Notes: a model not told the origin generated them from the letters alone. A DNA stretch of 64,000 bases from Pseudopedobacter sp037968815 (GCA_037968815.1 JBBKWF010000018.1:212532-276531); one strand, 5' to 3'. Numbered from the stretch's first letter, positions 16,745 through 25,781 are shown. Numbers and translations are program-made.

Positions 16745-18172
16745 ATGGAAAAAACTTGTACAAGTGTATGGGAAAACTGTCTGCAAATTATAAAAGATAA
16801 TATTCCGACTCAGAGTTTCAAAACCTGGTTTGAGCCAATCATTCCACTAAGGTTAGAGGCTAGCGTCTTGACCATACAAGTGCCTAGTTTGTTCTTTTAC
16901 GAGTGGTTAGAGGAACATTACGTAGGTCTTTTGCGCAAAACTATAAAGAAGCATTTGGGGGATTCAGGTCGTTTAGAGTACAATATAGTTGTAGAAAAAT
17001 CTTCTTCAAAAAAACCTTACACCACTAACTTACCATCAAGCGGAAACGGAGCAGAAGGCAAGAACCAATCTATTCCAATGCCGGTGGCCTTAAATAAAGA
17101 TATTAAGAACCCATTTGTTATTCCGGGACTTAAAAAATTACAGGTAGATCCACAACTAAACCCTAATTATACTTTCGAGAATTTTATCGAAGGAGACTGC
17201 AACCGTTTAGCTCGTTCTGCAGGTTATGCAGTAGCCGCAAAACCAGGGGGAACTTCATTTAATCCTTTAATGATTTATGGAGGTGTTGGTTTGGGTAAAA
17301 CACACCTTGCACAAGCTATCGGTAACGAGGTTAAAAGAACAATGCCAGATAAATTGGTGATATATGTTTCTTGTGAGAAGTTCTGTCAGCAATTTGTTGA
17401 TTCCTTAAAAAACAATACCATTAATGATTTTGTTAATTTTTACCAAGCAATGGATATCATCATTATGGATGATGTACACAATTTTGCTGGTAAGGATAAA
17501 ACACAGGATATTTTCTTCCATATTTTCAACCATTTGCACCAATCAGGTAAGCAGTTGATTATCACATCTGATAAACCACCTAAAGATTTAGCAGGTTTAG
17601 AAGAAAGATTGCTTTCAAGATTTAAGTGGGGTTTGTCAGCAGATTTATCTGTTCCTGATATTGAAACACGTATGGCTATCTTGAAAAAGAAAATGTACCA
17701 AGACGGTATTGAGCTTCCTAATGATGTTATCGAGTATGTTGCACACAACATTGATAATAATGTAAGAGAGTTAGAAGGAGCAATGGTTTCTTTATTGGCG
17801 CAGTCAACACTCAACAAAAAAGAAATAGATTTAGCCCTGGCTAAGCAGATGTTGAAGAATTTCATCAAAAACACCAGCAAAGAAATTTCTATGGAGTATA
17901 TCCAGAAATTGGTTTGCGAGTATTTTGAAGTTCCGGTAGAAATGGTGAAGTCTAAAACTCGTAAACGTGAGATTGTACAGGCTCGCCAAATCTCTATGTA
18001 TCTAGCAAAAAGCCATACTAAAACTTCATTAAAATCTATAGGTGCATTTTTTGGAGGTAGAGATCACTCCACAGTGATTTACGCTTGCCAAACCGTAGAA
18101 GATTTAATTGATACTGACAAAAAATTTAAAGCATACGTTCAAGATATTCAGAAAAAGCTTAAAATGAGCTAA
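16745..18172 (+). CDS. dnaA: chromosomal replication initiator DnaA
   Basis: This encodes 475 residues with the four expected regions. Domain I (about 1-85) includes SFKTWFEPI. A variable linker follows. The AAA+ domain has the P-loop GGVGLGKT (179-186) and Walker B IIIMDDVHNF. The C-terminal DNA-binding domain carries the signature GGRDHSTVIYAC. It binds oriC and opens the duplex. No cluster of TTATCCACA-type boxes is visible in the 99 bp upstream or the 260 bp downstream, so oriC is probably not here. dnaN and recF are also not next to it. Confidence 0.97.
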   Translation: MEKTCTSVWENCLQIIKDNIPTQSFKTWFEPIIPLRLEASVLTIQVPSLFFYEWLEEHYVGLLRKTIKKHLGDSGRLEYNIVVEKSSSKKPYTTNLPSSGNGAEGKNQSIPMPVALNKDIKNPFVIPGLKKLQVDPQLNPNYTFENFIEGDCNRLARSAGYAVAAKPGGTSFNPLMIYGGVGLGKTHLAQAIGNEVKRTMPDKLVIYVSCEKFCQQFVDSLKNNTINDFVNFYQAMDIIIMDDVHNFAGKDKTQDIFFHIFNHLHQSGKQLIITSDKPPKDLAGLEERLLSRFKWGLSADLSVPDIETRMAILKKKMYQDGIELPNDVIEYVAHNIDNNVRELEGAMVSLLAQSTLNKKEIDLALAKQMLKNFIKNTSKEISMEYIQKLVCEYFEVPVEMVKSKTRKREIVQARQISMYLAKSHTKTSLKSIGAFFGGRDHSTVIYACQTVEDLIDTDKKFKAYVQDIQKKLKMS

Positions 18173-18190
18173 TCTAAATTTTCTGATAAA

Positions 18191-18226
18191 AAATCCTCTT
18201 GGTTGATGAAGCTAAGAGGATTTTTT
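18191..18226 (+). terminator. terminator of dnaA
   Basis: AATCCTCTT (18192-18200) pairs with AAGAGGATT (18214-18222), followed by a T-run. It lies 20 bp after the dnaA stop. Confidence 0.85.
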
Positions 18227-18434
18227 TATTTCTATAAACTCTGTCATGTTCTCTTGAATGCCAAATAGTGAAATGAAAATGAATGAAAAAAGTAAATGCC
18301 AATGCCCGGCAAAAGGGCAGGAAAGCGTATGCTAAATTGCCAAAACCGCTATGTCAAATAAAACTTCAAAGAAAAAACATCCCCAAATCTAACCTAACCT
18401 TAAAAAGTTTCTGTTTAATATTATCTTAGCAACC

Positions 18435-19691
18435 ATGAAAATTGGGATTATTGGATTAGGGGATATGGGCAAGCTTTATGCAATTACTTTTGCTAAAGCA
18501 GGGTTAGATGTGCAAGGCTGTGATCTTCCAGATAAATTTGAGGAACTTTCAAATGAACTTTCAAACTTTGGTATCAAGGTTTTAAGTACGGCAAATGAAG
18601 TAGCGGAAACCAGTGATTTTATTTTCTACGCTGTTGAAGCTGAAAAAATAGCAGACGTTGTGGCAAAAACAGCTTTGTCTATAAAAAAGGGAGCTTTAGT
18701 TACCGGGATGACTTCTGTTAAAACACCAGAAGTAGCCGCTTTTGAAAAATACTTGCCCCACGATTCTGAAATTATACTGACTCACTCTTTGCATGGACCA
18801 GGTTTTGCAACCAAAGGTCAAAAGTTAATCGTTGCACCTCACAGAATCTCCAAAGAAAGCTATGATAGCGCATTTAAAATATTGCAAACGCTAGAGTCAG
18901 AAATTATAGAACTGGAAGACTACCATCAGCATGATCAAATAATGGCTGATACGCAAGCGGTAACCCACATGGGTTTCGAAAGTATGGGTACTGCATGGAA
19001 AAACGCAGGAACTTACCCTTGGGAAAGTGGAGCTTATGTTTCTGGAATTGATAATGTTAAAATTTTAACCACTTTAAGGATTTTCAGTTACAAGCCACAT
19101 ATTTATGCCGGCTTGGCAATCCTGAATCCGTATGCGTCAAAGCAGATACAAGGCTATGCACAATCAGAATCCGCATTGTTTAAAATGATGATTCAGGAGG
19201 ATGAAGAAAATTTTAGAAAGCGTATTTACGAAGCCCGCGATTTTGTTTTCCACGGACAGCATGATCTTATCCTATTTGATGATGATATTATGAAAGAGTT
19301 CAGTATAGGAAGTAATCAAACACTAGAAAAGTCAAACTCTCACCTCAGCTTATTGGCTATGGTTGATGCGTGGTATCAGCTAAAAATCAATCCTTATGAT
19401 AATATGATGTGTCAAACACCTCCATTTAAACTAAGGTTGGGTATTGTAGAGTATCTTTTTAAAAATGACGCATTATTAGAGAAAACTATTCAAACTGCCC
19501 TTTATGATAAAAGCATTAGAGGTGATGATTTAGAGTTTCATACCGCAGTTAGGGAATGGGCTTCCTTAATCCATTATAAAGATATGGAAGGCTATAAGTC
19601 TCACTTTATGCAGGCAAAAGAATTTTTTGAACCATTGTTAGAAAAGGGAAGAGCGCAAAGCGCCGCACTGATAAATAGGTTGTCTTCTTAA
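18435..19691 (+). CDS. tyrA: prephenate dehydrogenase (long form)
   Basis: This encodes 418 residues. A Rossmann fold opens the protein (GIIGLGDMGKLYAITFAKAG). Family blocks follow: GMTSVKTPEV and HSLHGPGFATKGQKLIVAPH, with the catalytic histidine context, then HMGFESMGTAW. It would oxidise prephenate to 4-hydroxyphenylpyruvate in tyrosine synthesis. It is longer than typical bacterial TyrA (about 280-370 residues) and has no chorismate-mutase or ACT domain that I can see. The extended C-terminal helical part recalls the fungal Tyr1 type. A TATCTTAG box sits only a few bases before the ATG, so the leader would be very short. Confidence 0.8.
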   Translation: MKIGIIGLGDMGKLYAITFAKAGLDVQGCDLPDKFEELSNELSNFGIKVLSTANEVAETSDFIFYAVEAEKIADVVAKTALSIKKGALVTGMTSVKTPEVAAFEKYLPHDSEIILTHSLHGPGFATKGQKLIVAPHRISKESYDSAFKILQTLESEIIELEDYHQHDQIMADTQAVTHMGFESMGTAWKNAGTYPWESGAYVSGIDNVKILTTLRIFSYKPHIYAGLAILNPYASKQIQGYAQSESALFKMMIQEDEENFRKRIYEARDFVFHGQHDLILFDDDIMKEFSIGSNQTLEKSNSHLSLLAMVDAWYQLKINPYDNMMCQTPPFKLRLGIVEYLFKNDALLEKTIQTALYDKSIRGDDLEFHTAVREWASLIHYKDMEGYKSHFMQAKEFFEPLLEKGRAQSAALINRLSS

Positions 19692-19718
19692 TTGTAAAGA
19701 AAAAATTATTCATTTTGT

Positions 19719-19726
19719 TATCTTTG
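19719..19726 (+). promoter_or_regulatory. -7 promoter box upstream of the PhnA-like gene
   Basis: TATCTTTG matches TAnnTTTG exactly and lies 21 bp before the ATG. A clear -33 element at the usual distance is not obvious. Confidence 0.5.
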
Positions 19727-19747
19727 CATCTTTAAAAAAACAAGAAT

Positions 19748-20095
19748 ATGAGCGATACAATTAACTGTCCAAAATGTAATTCAGAATTTACCTATCCAGA
19801 TCAAGACCATATGACCTGTTCGCAGTGCTTTCATGAATGGACTCCTAATGAGGAAACCGAAGAAGCAGATGCAGCGGCAACAGATAAAGTTTTAGATTCA
19901 AATGGTAACGAATTGGTTGATGGTGACACTGTTGTGGTAATTAAAGATCTCCCGGTTAAAGGTGCTCCCAAACCTATAAAAATTGGCACTAAAGTTAAAA
20001 ACATCAGGTTAACCGATGGCGACCATAATATTTCGTGTAAAATCGATGGTTTTGGAGCAATGAATTTAAAATCTGAGTTTGTTAGAAAGGCTTAA
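19748..20095 (+). CDS. yjdM: PhnA/YjdM-family zinc-ribbon protein
   Basis: This encodes 115 residues. The N-terminus is a zinc ribbon, CPKCNSEFTY...MTCSQCFHEW, followed by an acidic linker and the PhnA domain with DSNGNELVDGDTVVVIKDL and the conserved KIGTKVKNIRL and DGHNISCKIDGFG-like strands. Despite the old name, the family is not proven to act in phosphonate use, and its real role is unclear. It is probably cytoplasmic. It has its own promoter and is followed by a strong hairpin before the ribosomal operon. Confidence 0.9.
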   Translation: MSDTINCPKCNSEFTYPDQDHMTCSQCFHEWTPNEETEEADAAATDKVLDSNGNELVDGDTVVVIKDLPVKGAPKPIKIGTKVKNIRLTDGDHNISCKIDGFGAMNLKSEFVRKA

Positions 20096-20142
20096 TTAGC
20101 AATAGAAGATTCACCACTCGGTAGAATCTATATTATATTTTA

Positions 20143-20178
20143 AGGTGTTATTCGTTGCCAAATCAGCGAATAACACCT
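20143..20178 (+). terminator. perfect 12-bp hairpin after the PhnA-like gene
   Basis: AGGTGTTATTCG (20143-20154) and CGAATAACACCT (20167-20178) form a perfect stem with a 12-base loop. There is no U-run, so it may act as a terminator, an RNA-stability element or a protein site. Confidence 0.5.
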
Positions 20179-20224
20179 CAAGGACTTACAAGTTCCTCTC
20201 TTCAAAAAAAATAACTGCAACGTA

Positions 20225-20255
20225 TTGAATTTCAGAAAATAAAATCCTACTTTTG
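20225..20255 (+). promoter_or_regulatory. promoter of the str operon
   Basis: TTG (20225-20227) and TACTTTTG (20248-20255), spaced 20 bases, fit the Bacteroidota TTTG/TAnnTTTG consensus. The start of transcription would be about 75 bp before rpsL. Confidence 0.65.
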
Positions 20256-20336
20256 CAGTCCTTTTGCTTAGGAGTGTTAAATGCTCTGCGACAGAAGATT
20301 AAATAATTAATAAAAAACAAATTTAAAGAAAGCTTA

Positions 20337-20750
20337 ATGCCAACCATTCAACAATTAGTTAGGAAAGGTAGAGTAGCTCTGGTGGATAAGAGTAAATCCC
20401 CAGCGTTGGACAGCTGTCCACAGCGAAGAGGCGTATGTACAAGAGTATATACAACTACCCCTAAAAAACCAAACTCAGCAATGCGTAAAGTTGCTCGTGT
20501 ACGTTTAACCAACGGAAAAGAGATCAACGCTTATATTCCTGGGGAAGGTCACAACTTACAAGAACACTCAATTGTTTTGGTACGTGGTGGAAGAGTAAAA
20601 GATTTACCTGGAGTACGTTACCACATTGTTCGTGGTGCATTAGATACTGCGGGTGTTGCAGGTAGAAATCAACGTCGTTCTAAATATGGTACTAAAAAAC
20701 CAAAACCAGGACAAGCGGCAGCAGCGCCAGCAAAAGGTAAAAAGAAATAA
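20337..20750 (+). CDS. rpsL: 30S ribosomal protein S12
   Basis: This encodes 137 residues. The N-terminus MPTIQQLVRKGR and the decoding-centre loops TPKKPNSAMRKVARVRLTNG and DLPGVRYHIVRGALD are unmistakable. The lysines of KKPNSA are the usual streptomycin-resistance positions and have the normal (sensitive-type) residue. The C-terminus carries an Ala/Pro/Lys tail (PKPGQAAAAPAKGKKK), slightly longer than in E. coli. It is the first gene of the str operon and lies 19 bp before rpsG. Confidence 0.98.
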   Translation: MPTIQQLVRKGRVALVDKSKSPALDSCPQRRGVCTRVYTTTPKKPNSAMRKVARVRLTNGKEINAYIPGEGHNLQEHSIVLVRGGRVKDLPGVRYHIVRGALDTAGVAGRNQRRSKYGTKKPKPGQAAAAPAKGKKK

Positions 20751-20769
20751 TTAAACGGAGGACAAGACA

Positions 20770-21237
20770 ATGAGAAAATCGAAACCAAAAAAGAGAATCA
20801 TCCTGCCTGACCCAAAGTTTAACGACGTTACGGTTACCAGGTTTGTAAATAATATGATGTACGATGGAAAGAAATCTATCGCTTACGATATTTTTTACGG
20901 CGCTATTGAGATTGTTGAAGCTAAAACTAGCGAAAACGGTTTAGACCAATGGAAAAAAGCATTAAATAATATTAGCCCAGGTGTTGAAGTAAAATCAAGA
21001 CGTGTAGGTGGTGCAAACTTTCAAGTACCAACTGAAGTAAGACCAGAGCGTAAAGTAGCTTTAGGTATGAAATGGTTAATCAGTTTCAGTAGAAAACGTG
21101 GTGAAAAAACTATGACTGAAAAATTAGCTGGTGAAATCATCTCTGCTGCTAAAGGTGAAGGTGCTGCAGTTAAAAAGAAAGAAGACACTCATAAAATGGC
21201 AGAAGCAAACAAAGCATTCTCTCACTTTAGATTCTAA
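20770..21237 (+). CDS. rpsG: 30S ribosomal protein S7
   Basis: This encodes 155 residues, the standard length. Typical motifs are DPKFNDVTVTRFVNNMMYDGKK near the start, VKSRRVGGANFQVPTEVR in the middle and HKMAEANKAFSHFRF at the end. It binds the 3' major domain of 16S rRNA and organises the 30S head. Preceded by a good ribosome-binding site (GGAGGACAAGACA), unusual in this AT-rich genome. The spacer to fusA holds a long perfect hairpin. Confidence 0.98.
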   Translation: MRKSKPKKRIILPDPKFNDVTVTRFVNNMMYDGKKSIAYDIFYGAIEIVEAKTSENGLDQWKKALNNISPGVEVKSRRVGGANFQVPTEVRPERKVALGMKWLISFSRKRGEKTMTEKLAGEIISAAKGEGAAVKKKEDTHKMAEANKAFSHFRF

Positions 21238-21261
21238 AGCACAGATTACACAGATTCAATT

Positions 21262-21303
21262 GATTACACCGATTTTTGACCATAAGTAAAAATCGGTGTA
21301 ATC
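21262..21303 (+). repeat. 16-bp perfect inverted repeat between rpsG and fusA
   Basis: GATTACACCGATTTTT (21262-21277) and its exact reverse complement (21288-21303) flank a 10-base loop. It is preceded by CACAGATTACACAGATT, a related direct repeat. It may be a dispersed repeat or an attenuator-like structure inside the operon. Confidence 0.75.
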
Positions 21304-21331
21304 ATTTAAAAATCCTACAAATCATTTATAA

Positions 21332-23437
21332 ATGTCAAGAGATTTAAAATACACAAGAAATATTGGAATTGCTGCCCACATTGATGCGGGTAAGACAACT
21401 ACAACAGAGCGTATTCTTTTTTACGCGGGTGTAAACCACAAAATTGGTGAGGTGCATGATGGTGCTTCAACAATGGACTGGATGGCGCAAGAAGCGGAGA
21501 GAGGAATCACAATTACTTCTGCGGCTACAACTGTAACATGGAAATATAGAAACCAAGATTATCACGTAAACGTTATTGATACTCCAGGTCACGTAGATTT
21601 TACCGTTGAGGTAAACAGATCTTTACGTGTATTGGACGGATTAGTTTTCTTGTTTTCTGCAGTTGATGGTGTTGAGCCTCAATCTGAAACTAACTGGAGA
21701 CTAGCTGATAATTACAGCGTACCTCGTTTAGGTTTCGTTAACAAAATGGACAGAGCCGGTGCTGACTTCTTAAAAGTTGTTAAGCAGGTGAAAGACATGT
21801 TAGGTTCTAACGCAATTCCTTTACAAATTCCTATTGGAGCAGAAGATGGCTTTAAAGGTGTGGTTGATTTAATCAACTGGAGAGGTATTGTTTGGAATGA
21901 AGAAGATAAAGGGATGACCTTTACTGAAGTTCCAATTCCAGAAGAAGCACTTGAAGAAGCTACTGAGTGGAGAGAGAAGTTATTGGAAGCTGTTGCTGAA
22001 TATGACGAATCTTTAATGGAGAAATTCTTTGACGCTCCAGAAACTATTACTGAGCGTGAAGTTTTAGATGCATTGCGTAAAGCAACTTTAGATGCTAAAA
22101 TTGTACCTATGGTTTGTGGTTCATCTTTCAAAAACAAAGGTGTACAAACCATGTTGGATTATGTGATGGAATTATTGCCTTCTCCAATGGATGTTGAAGG
22201 TATTACCGGAACACATCCAGATACGGGTGATGCAATTACTCGCCAACCATCAGAAAAAGAGCCTTTTGCAGCTTTAGCATTCAAAATTGCTACAGATCCT
22301 TTCGTAGGTCGTTTATGTTTTATCAGAGTTTACTCTGGTAACTTAGAAGCTGGTTCTTATATCTACAATGCTCGTTCAGGAAATAAAGAGCGTATTTCAC
22401 GTATTTTCCAAATGCATGCTAACAAGCAAAACCCAATTCCTAATGTAGGTGCTGGTGATATTGCGGCAGTAGTAGGGTTTAAGGATATCAAAACTGGAGA
22501 TACACTTTGCGAAGAGAAAAATCCAATTATCTTGGAATCTATGGATTTCCCAGATCCAGTTATCGGTTTAGCTATTGAGCCTAAAACTCAAGCTGACTCT
22601 GATAAATTAGGTGTTGGTTTAAATAAATTAGCAGAAGAGGATCCAACTTTTAGAGTTCATACTGACGAAGATTCTGGTCAAACCATTATCCAAGGTATGG
22701 GTGAGCTTCACTTAGATATTTTAATGGATCGTTTAAAACGTGAATTTAAAGTAGAAGTTAATCAAGGAGCGCCACAAGTAGCATACAAAGAGTCGATTAC
22801 TGGTGAAACTCAACACAGAGAAACTTATAAAAAACAAACTGGTGGTCGTGGTAAATTTGCGGATATCCAAGTTGTTATTTCTCCTGCTGACGAAGGTAAG
22901 TTAGGATTAGAGTTTATTAACGAAATTTCTGGTGGTTCTATTCCTCGTGAATTTATTCCATCTGTACAAAAAGGTTTCGAAGGTTCTTTATCAAACGGTG
23001 TTTTAGCTGGTTACCCTGTAACTGGTATGAAAGTTCGTTTAATTGATGGATCTTTCCACGCTGTCGATTCAGATGCTTTATCTTTTGAATTAGCTGCTCG
23101 TAACGCATTCCGTGAGGCATTACCTAAGTGTAAGCCAGTTTTGATGGAGCCAATCATGAAGATCGAGGTTTTAACTCCAGAAGAAAACATGGGTGATGTA
23201 ATGGGTGACTTAAACAGAAGAAGAGGTCAGTTACAAGGTATGGATACAAGAGCAGGTGCTCAAGTAATCAAGGCTTTGGTTCCTCTTTCTGAAATGTTTG
23301 GTTATGTAACTCAATTACGTACTATTACATCTGGTAGAGCAACTTCAACAATGGAATTTGATCACTACGAACCAGCTCCAAAAGGAGTACAGGAAGAAGT
23401 GGTTGCTAAAGTTAAAGGCGCAAAAGCAAACGCATAG
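21332..23437 (+). CDS. fusA: translation elongation factor G
   Basis: This encodes 701 residues. The G1 loop AHIDAGKTTT (15-24), switch II DTPGHVDFT and NKMD are all present, as are the domain IV tip and C-terminal signatures (GVLAGYPVTGMKVRLIDGSFH and MGDLNRRRGQLQGM). It drives translocation on the ribosome using GTP. It is the third gene of the str operon. Its length is normal and there is no sign of a paralogue-type change. tuf does not follow it, in line with Bacteroidota gene order. Confidence 0.98.
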   Translation: MSRDLKYTRNIGIAAHIDAGKTTTTERILFYAGVNHKIGEVHDGASTMDWMAQEAERGITITSAATTVTWKYRNQDYHVNVIDTPGHVDFTVEVNRSLRVLDGLVFLFSAVDGVEPQSETNWRLADNYSVPRLGFVNKMDRAGADFLKVVKQVKDMLGSNAIPLQIPIGAEDGFKGVVDLINWRGIVWNEEDKGMTFTEVPIPEEALEEATEWREKLLEAVAEYDESLMEKFFDAPETITEREVLDALRKATLDAKIVPMVCGSSFKNKGVQTMLDYVMELLPSPMDVEGITGTHPDTGDAITRQPSEKEPFAALAFKIATDPFVGRLCFIRVYSGNLEAGSYIYNARSGNKERISRIFQMHANKQNPIPNVGAGDIAAVVGFKDIKTGDTLCEEKNPIILESMDFPDPVIGLAIEPKTQADSDKLGVGLNKLAEEDPTFRVHTDEDSGQTIIQGMGELHLDILMDRLKREFKVEVNQGAPQVAYKESITGETQHRETYKKQTGGRGKFADIQVVISPADEGKLGLEFINEISGGSIPREFIPSVQKGFEGSLSNGVLAGYPVTGMKVRLIDGSFHAVDSDALSFELAARNAFREALPKCKPVLMEPIMKIEVLTPEENMGDVMGDLNRRRGQLQGMDTRAGAQVIKALVPLSEMFGYVTQLRTITSGRATSTMEFDHYEPAPKGVQEEVVAKVKGAKANA

Positions 23438-23439
23438 AA

Positions 23440-23520
23440 AGTTATAGGTTGTAAGTTTAAAGTTATAAGTGAAAACTTAGCGTACTTAATACTTACAACC
23501 TAATACTTAAAACTTTCAAT
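23440..23520. repeat. imperfect inverted repeat between fusA and rpsJ
   Basis: AGTTATAGGTTGTAAGT and ACTTACAACCTAATACTT pair with few mismatches around a central AGTTATAAGTG-type piece. It looks like a short palindromic dispersed element within the operon. Confidence 0.55.
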
Positions 23521-23578
23521 AAAATAAACCCGCTTGCCGTTACAAATAGCTCTAACGGCGAAGCATAAAACAAAAACA

Positions 23579-23884
23579 ATGAGCCAAAGAATCAGAATCA
23601 AATTAAAATCTTACGATTACAACTTGGTAGATAAATCTGCTGAGAAAATTGTAAAGACTGTTAAACCTACGGGTGCAGTAGTTAGTGGACCAATTCCTTT
23701 GCCAACGCAAAAGAAAATTTACACTGTATTACGTTCTCCACACGTTAACAAAAAAGCTAGAGAGCAATTTCAATTATGCTCTTACAAAAGATTATTAGAC
23801 ATTTACAGTGCTTCGGCTAAAACTGTTGATGCTTTAATGAAACTTGAATTGCCTTCAGGTGTTGAAGTTGAAATTAAAGTCTGA
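23579..23884 (+). CDS. rpsJ: 30S ribosomal protein S10
   Basis: This encodes 101 residues when started at ATG 23579 (MSQRIRIKLKSYDYNLVD), the normal length. A 15-residue upstream extension in frame does not fit the family and is rejected. Motifs GPIPLPTQKKIYTVLRSPHVNKK and YKRLLDIYSAS are typical. S10 is part of the 30S head and also the antitermination factor NusE. The gene is followed directly by a terminator, so it is cut off from rplC and the rest of the S10 operon. Confidence 0.97.
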   Translation: MSQRIRIKLKSYDYNLVDKSAEKIVKTVKPTGAVVSGPIPLPTQKKIYTVLRSPHVNKKAREQFQLCSYKRLLDIYSASAKTVDALMKLELPSGVEVEIKV

Positions 23885-23903
23885 TAGATTTTGAAATCTT
23901 TTA

Positions 23904-23941
23904 AAAGCCCTTTTCTATTTATTTAGGAAAGGGCTTTTTTT
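23904..23941 (+). terminator. terminator after rpsJ
   Basis: AAAGCCCTTTTC and GAAAGGGCTTT form a stem followed by a T-run, 20 bp after rpsJ. It ends the str transcript. Confidence 0.85.
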
Positions 23942-24015
23942 ATTGAATTTTTAAGGATTATTTGTTGTTAATAAGTGCTTGATTAAGCCTCTATGCTTTG
24001 TGAAATTAATAAGAC

Positions 24016-24450
24016 TTACTTTATCTTTAAGTACATTACACGGTGGGTCCCAATTTCGGGGATTTCAAAACGTTCGCTGATGTACTCGAAACCTAAACCT
24101 AAATAAAATTTGAAAGCTTTTTCACGGGCATTGCACCATAGGTAATTTACGTTTTGACCACGAAGATAAACGACAGCAAAATTTAATAGCCGGTTGCCAT
24201 AACCTTTACTTTGGTAATTTTTTGCGGTTGCCATTCCTCTAAGTCGATAGCCAATTCCAGCAAAATCGTCTTTTGATTCTTGATGAAAGCTGGCAATGCA
24301 AATAACTTCATCATCAATTATATACCCTATATGAAAAGTGCTTTCGGCATCATCATTTTCCAAAACACAATCTTGTAAGGAAAGTTTGCCTTCTCTTAAA
24401 ATTTCGTTTCGTAGCAGGAGAACGTCATCGGTGGTTAAAAACTTAATCAT
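24016..24450 (-). CDS. GNAT-family N-acetyltransferase
   Basis: This encodes 144 residues. The acetyl-CoA-binding motif A is RLRGMATAKNYQSKGYGNRLLNFAVVY, with the Q/R-x-x-G-x-G core (QSKGYGNRL). It ends in YLGLGFEYISERFEIPEIGTH, typical of the last strands. The substrate is unknown. Its start overlaps the end of gap by 8 bases, so it is co-transcribed with it and probably coupled. Confidence 0.88.
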   Translation of the reverse strand: MIKFLTTDDVLLLRNEILREGKLSLQDCVLENDDAESTFHIGYIIDDEVICIASFHQESKDDFAGIGYRLRGMATAKNYQSKGYGNRLLNFAVVYLRGQNVNYLWCNAREKAFKFYLGLGFEYISERFEIPEIGTHRVMYLKIK

Positions 24451-25444
24451 TTTGGCTTTTGATTTTTAAAACGAGGTCAACTAAACGGCTAGAGTAGCCA
24501 AATTCATTATCGTACCAACCTACTACTTTAATCATTCCGCCAACAATAGAGGTTAGCTTAGAGTCGAAGATACAGGAATGCGTATTGTTTATAATATCAA
24601 CAGAAACAATTGGGTCTGTGGTATATTCTAAAATATTTTTGAGCTGATTGTCTGCAGCTTGTTTAAAAGCCTCGTTAATGTCGTTAACAGAGTTGGGCTG
24701 TTTTTTTAAGATACAGGTAAAATCTGTAAGGGAGCCGTTTAAAACCGGAACACGAATCCCTGCGCCACCTAAGTTTCCTTCTAAATGAGGGAAAATACTG
24801 GTGATTGCTTTTGCAGCACCAGTTGTAGTGGGAATAATGGAAGAAGAAGCTGCTCTTGCTCTTCTTAAATCTCGGTGAGGTGCATCATGTAGGTTTTGGT
24901 CACCAGTCATGGAGTGAACGGTAGTAATATATCCTTCCTTAATCCCCCAATTTTCATCTAAAACTTTCACCATTGCGGCAACGTTGTTAGTAGTACATGA
25001 TGCGTTAGAAATGATTTTATTGTTCCAATCTATATCATTGTCATTTACCCCTAAAACAACTGTTGGGATGTCTTTATCTGATGCTGGTGCAGAAAGTAAT
25101 ACTTTTTTTGCACCAGCAGTTAGATGCTTACTTGCTGATTCCCTGTTTAAAAATTTGCCAGTACACTCTAAAACTAAATCAACTTTAAGTTGAGCCCAAG
25201 GAAGTTTATCCGGACTAGTTTCAGCTAAAACCTGTATGCTTTTTCCGTTTATAATTAAATGGTCTTTATCCCAAGATATTGTACCAACAAAATTTCCATG
25301 GACAGAATCGTATTTTAAAAGATGGGCAAGTGTTTCTGTATCAGAGAGGTCGTTTATAGCTACAACTTCAACAGATGTTTGTTGGCTAAGTAACCTAAAA
25401 ACTGTTCTTCCAATTCTACCAAAGCCATTAATTGCAATCCTCAT
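24443..25444 (-). CDS. gap: glyceraldehyde-3-phosphate dehydrogenase, type I
   Basis: This encodes 333 residues if started at MRIAINGFGRIGRTV (ATG 25442-25444), which matches the family. The six-residue longer start at 25462 is less likely. The NAD-binding motif is NGFGRIGR, the catalytic cysteine lies in SNASCTTNN (about residue 150) and the C-terminus has VGWYDNEFGYSSRLVDLV. It performs the NAD-dependent oxidation and phosphorylation of glyceraldehyde-3-phosphate in glycolysis, or the reverse. No pgk is adjacent. Confidence 0.95.
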   Translation of the reverse strand: MRIAINGFGRIGRTVFRLLSQQTSVEVVAINDLSDTETLAHLLKYDSVHGNFVGTISWDKDHLIINGKSIQVLAETSPDKLPWAQLKVDLVLECTGKFLNRESASKHLTAGAKKVLLSAPASDKDIPTVVLGVNDNDIDWNNKIISNASCTTNNVAAMVKVLDENWGIKEGYITTVHSMTGDQNLHDAPHRDLRRARAASSSIIPTTTGAAKAITSIFPHLEGNLGGAGIRVPVLNGSLTDFTCILKKQPNSVNDINEAFKQAADNQLKNILEYTTDPIVSVDIINNTHSCIFDSKLTSIVGGMIKVVGWYDNEFGYSSRLVDLVLKIKSQND

Positions 25445-25748
25445 TTTTATAATTTTTTGCAATTTACCAAAAGCAATTTATAATGATAGGTTTTATGAAA
25501 ATTGGCCTTTAATTAACTTTTCTTGCACTTTTAATTTATTATTTCTGAGCTTAACGAATCAGTTTTTTCTTTTTTCAGTTTTTAACGATGCTCAGTTTTG
25601 TTTTTTAATACGACTATTTATCAGTGACTTATTCTTTATTAAAATGATTTAGTATAGAGATGTGTTAGGTAAGAACTAATTTATGCAGAAGAATGTATGA
25701 ATAGAACAAAAAAAAAGATATTTCATAGTAAAATCTCAACAATAGTTT

Positions 25749-25756
25749 TATTTTTG
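25749..25756 (+). promoter_or_regulatory. -7 promoter box upstream of a small membrane protein gene
   Basis: TATTTTTG matches TAnnTTTG and is 25 bp before the ATG at 25782. No strong -33 element is seen. Confidence 0.5.
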
Positions 25757-25781
25757 CATCATAATTAAAGATAAAGAAACT

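Noticed and set aside
17440..17880. 146-residue frame antisense to dnaA
   Set aside because: It is a shadow of dnaA with low-complexity serine and leucine content and no recognisable domain.
21712..22152. 146-residue frame antisense to fusA
   Set aside because: Serine-rich shadow of fusA codons, no ribosome-binding site and no motif.
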